From Micromonospora sp. WMMD980 (lineage in GTDB: Bacteria; Actinomycetota; Actinomycetes; Mycobacteriales; Micromonosporaceae): a DNA stretch of 64,000 nucleotides. The position numbers and the translations under genes are program-made. The stretch is taken from contig NZ_JARUBE010000003.1 in the NCBI RefSeq assembly GCF_029626035.1, forward strand, positions 1,860,001 to 1,924,000, in the 5' to 3' direction. The notes beneath the pieces are model-generated. The model ran no database searches. It saw only the letters and a list, made by a program, of their open reading frames with translations, and was not told where the DNA came from. This document shows positions 63,666 through 64,000 of the stretch, one piece after another (positions within the stretch are counted from its first letter, which is position 1; every line of letters begins with the position of its first letter).

Positions 63666-64000
63666 TCACCGGGAGCGGCGGGTGCGGGTGCGGGGGGAGG
63701 GGTGGACGGGGCGGGGAATGGGAGTGAGCGGGAGGGACCAGTGGGTGGGGTGGTGCAGGGTCGGTGGCAGGGCGGTGCGGTGGTCGCCGCGGGCGGCGTC
63801 GAGCTGGGCCTGGTGCAGGAACAGGCACTCGCCGAGGTCGGCGCCGCGCAGGTCCGCCCCGCGCAGGTCGGCGCCGGTCAGGTCGGCGGCGCCGAGGCGT
63901 ACGCCCCGCAGGTCCGCCCCGACGAGGACCGCGCCGCGCAGGTTCGCCCCGGTCAGCGTCGCGCGGCGCAGGTCGACCCCGATCAGCGTGGCGCCCCGGC
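63666..64000 (-). CDS. Pentapeptide-repeat protein (5' part outside window)
   Basis: The visible 111 codons contain about ten A-(D/N)-L-x-G type units ([20 protein letters not shown]), then a non-repeat tail ending in R-R-S-R. Pentapeptide-repeat proteins form right-handed beta helices; some protect DNA gyrase from quinolones, most are unknown. The gene continues past the right edge. Confidence 0.85.
   Translation of the reverse strand, partial: RGATLIGVDLRRATLTGANLRGAVLVGADLRGVRLGAADLTGADLRGADLRGADLGECLFLHQAQLDAARGDHRTALPPTLHHPTHWSLPLTPIPRPVHPSPRTRTRRSR

Overview
The window is very GC-rich, densely coding DNA from an actinomycete. The best fit is a Micromonosporaceae genome (Micromonospora-like). 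This is inferred from leaderless TANNNT-N6-start promoters, several NarL-type histidine kinase/regulator pairs, secreted GH10 and GH81 polysaccharidases, a mycothiol-dependent isomerase family protein, many actinobacterial DUF proteins and short GGGGCCCC-containing intergenic repeats. No rRNA, complete tRNA or CRISPR array is visible. It reads as chromosome with scattered gene relics and one small decayed integrative element at the right end.

Layout. 1-2.0 kb: the end of a FAD/Fe-S oxidoreductase, a glutaredoxin-like membrane protein and a VOC protein. 2.1-5.6 kb: a secreted GH81 beta-1,3-glucanase with an excellent promoter flanked by two identical 14-bp operators. 6-8.7 kb: a small hypothetical, a Sua5/YciO protein and a Na+/H+ antiporter. 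8.7-11.4 kb: a GH10-CBM2 xylanase divergent from an S1 protease. 11.4-15.3 kb: small oxidative and DUF proteins, an ABC-F ATPase with a leader ORF, a thioesterase and a methyltransferase. 15.3-24.9 kb: a two-component system, a sirtuin, LtrA, a TetR gene coupled to a lipid-kinase fragment, small DUF proteins and hydrolases. 25-31.6 kb: a FUSC protein, an RraA protein, a four-gene two-component/membrane operon and DinB with an SOS box. 31.7-38.3 kb: an exported penicillin-acylase-like enzyme, a peptidoglycan amidase and an exported PHP-domain protein. 38.5-42.3 kb: a membrane Ser/Thr kinase followed by two membrane proteins whose tails carry repeated T-x-x-(L/I/V) motifs.

42.3-48.2 kb: FMN reductase, an arylamine N-acetyltransferase with no usable start codon, a LacI regulator with its palindrome, an MFS transporter behind a five-residue leader ORF, and transketolase. 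48.2-55.9 kb: YchJ between inverted repeat copies, a phosphotransferase, CorA, a class F sortase with a secreted partner, a third two-component pair and an ArsR-SRPBCC fusion. 56-62.6 kb: a sigma-factor relic, MFS, a uridine-kinase-like protein, an oxidoreductase relic, lycopene cyclase, a serine hydrolase, RNase HI and acidic small proteins. 62.8-63.6 kb: an XRE remnant, a tyrosine integrase pseudogene, a hairpin and a tRNA-Lys-like 3' end, which together look like the remains of an integrated element. A pentapeptide-repeat gene runs off the right edge.

Points of most interest: the kinase locus with its putative phosphothreonine docking arrays; two candidate ribosome-sensing leaders (ABC-F and MFS); the dual-operator GH81 promoter; a pair of back-to-back leaderless genes sharing one palindromic -10; and a consistent pattern of small, internally deleted gene remnants in intergenic gaps.
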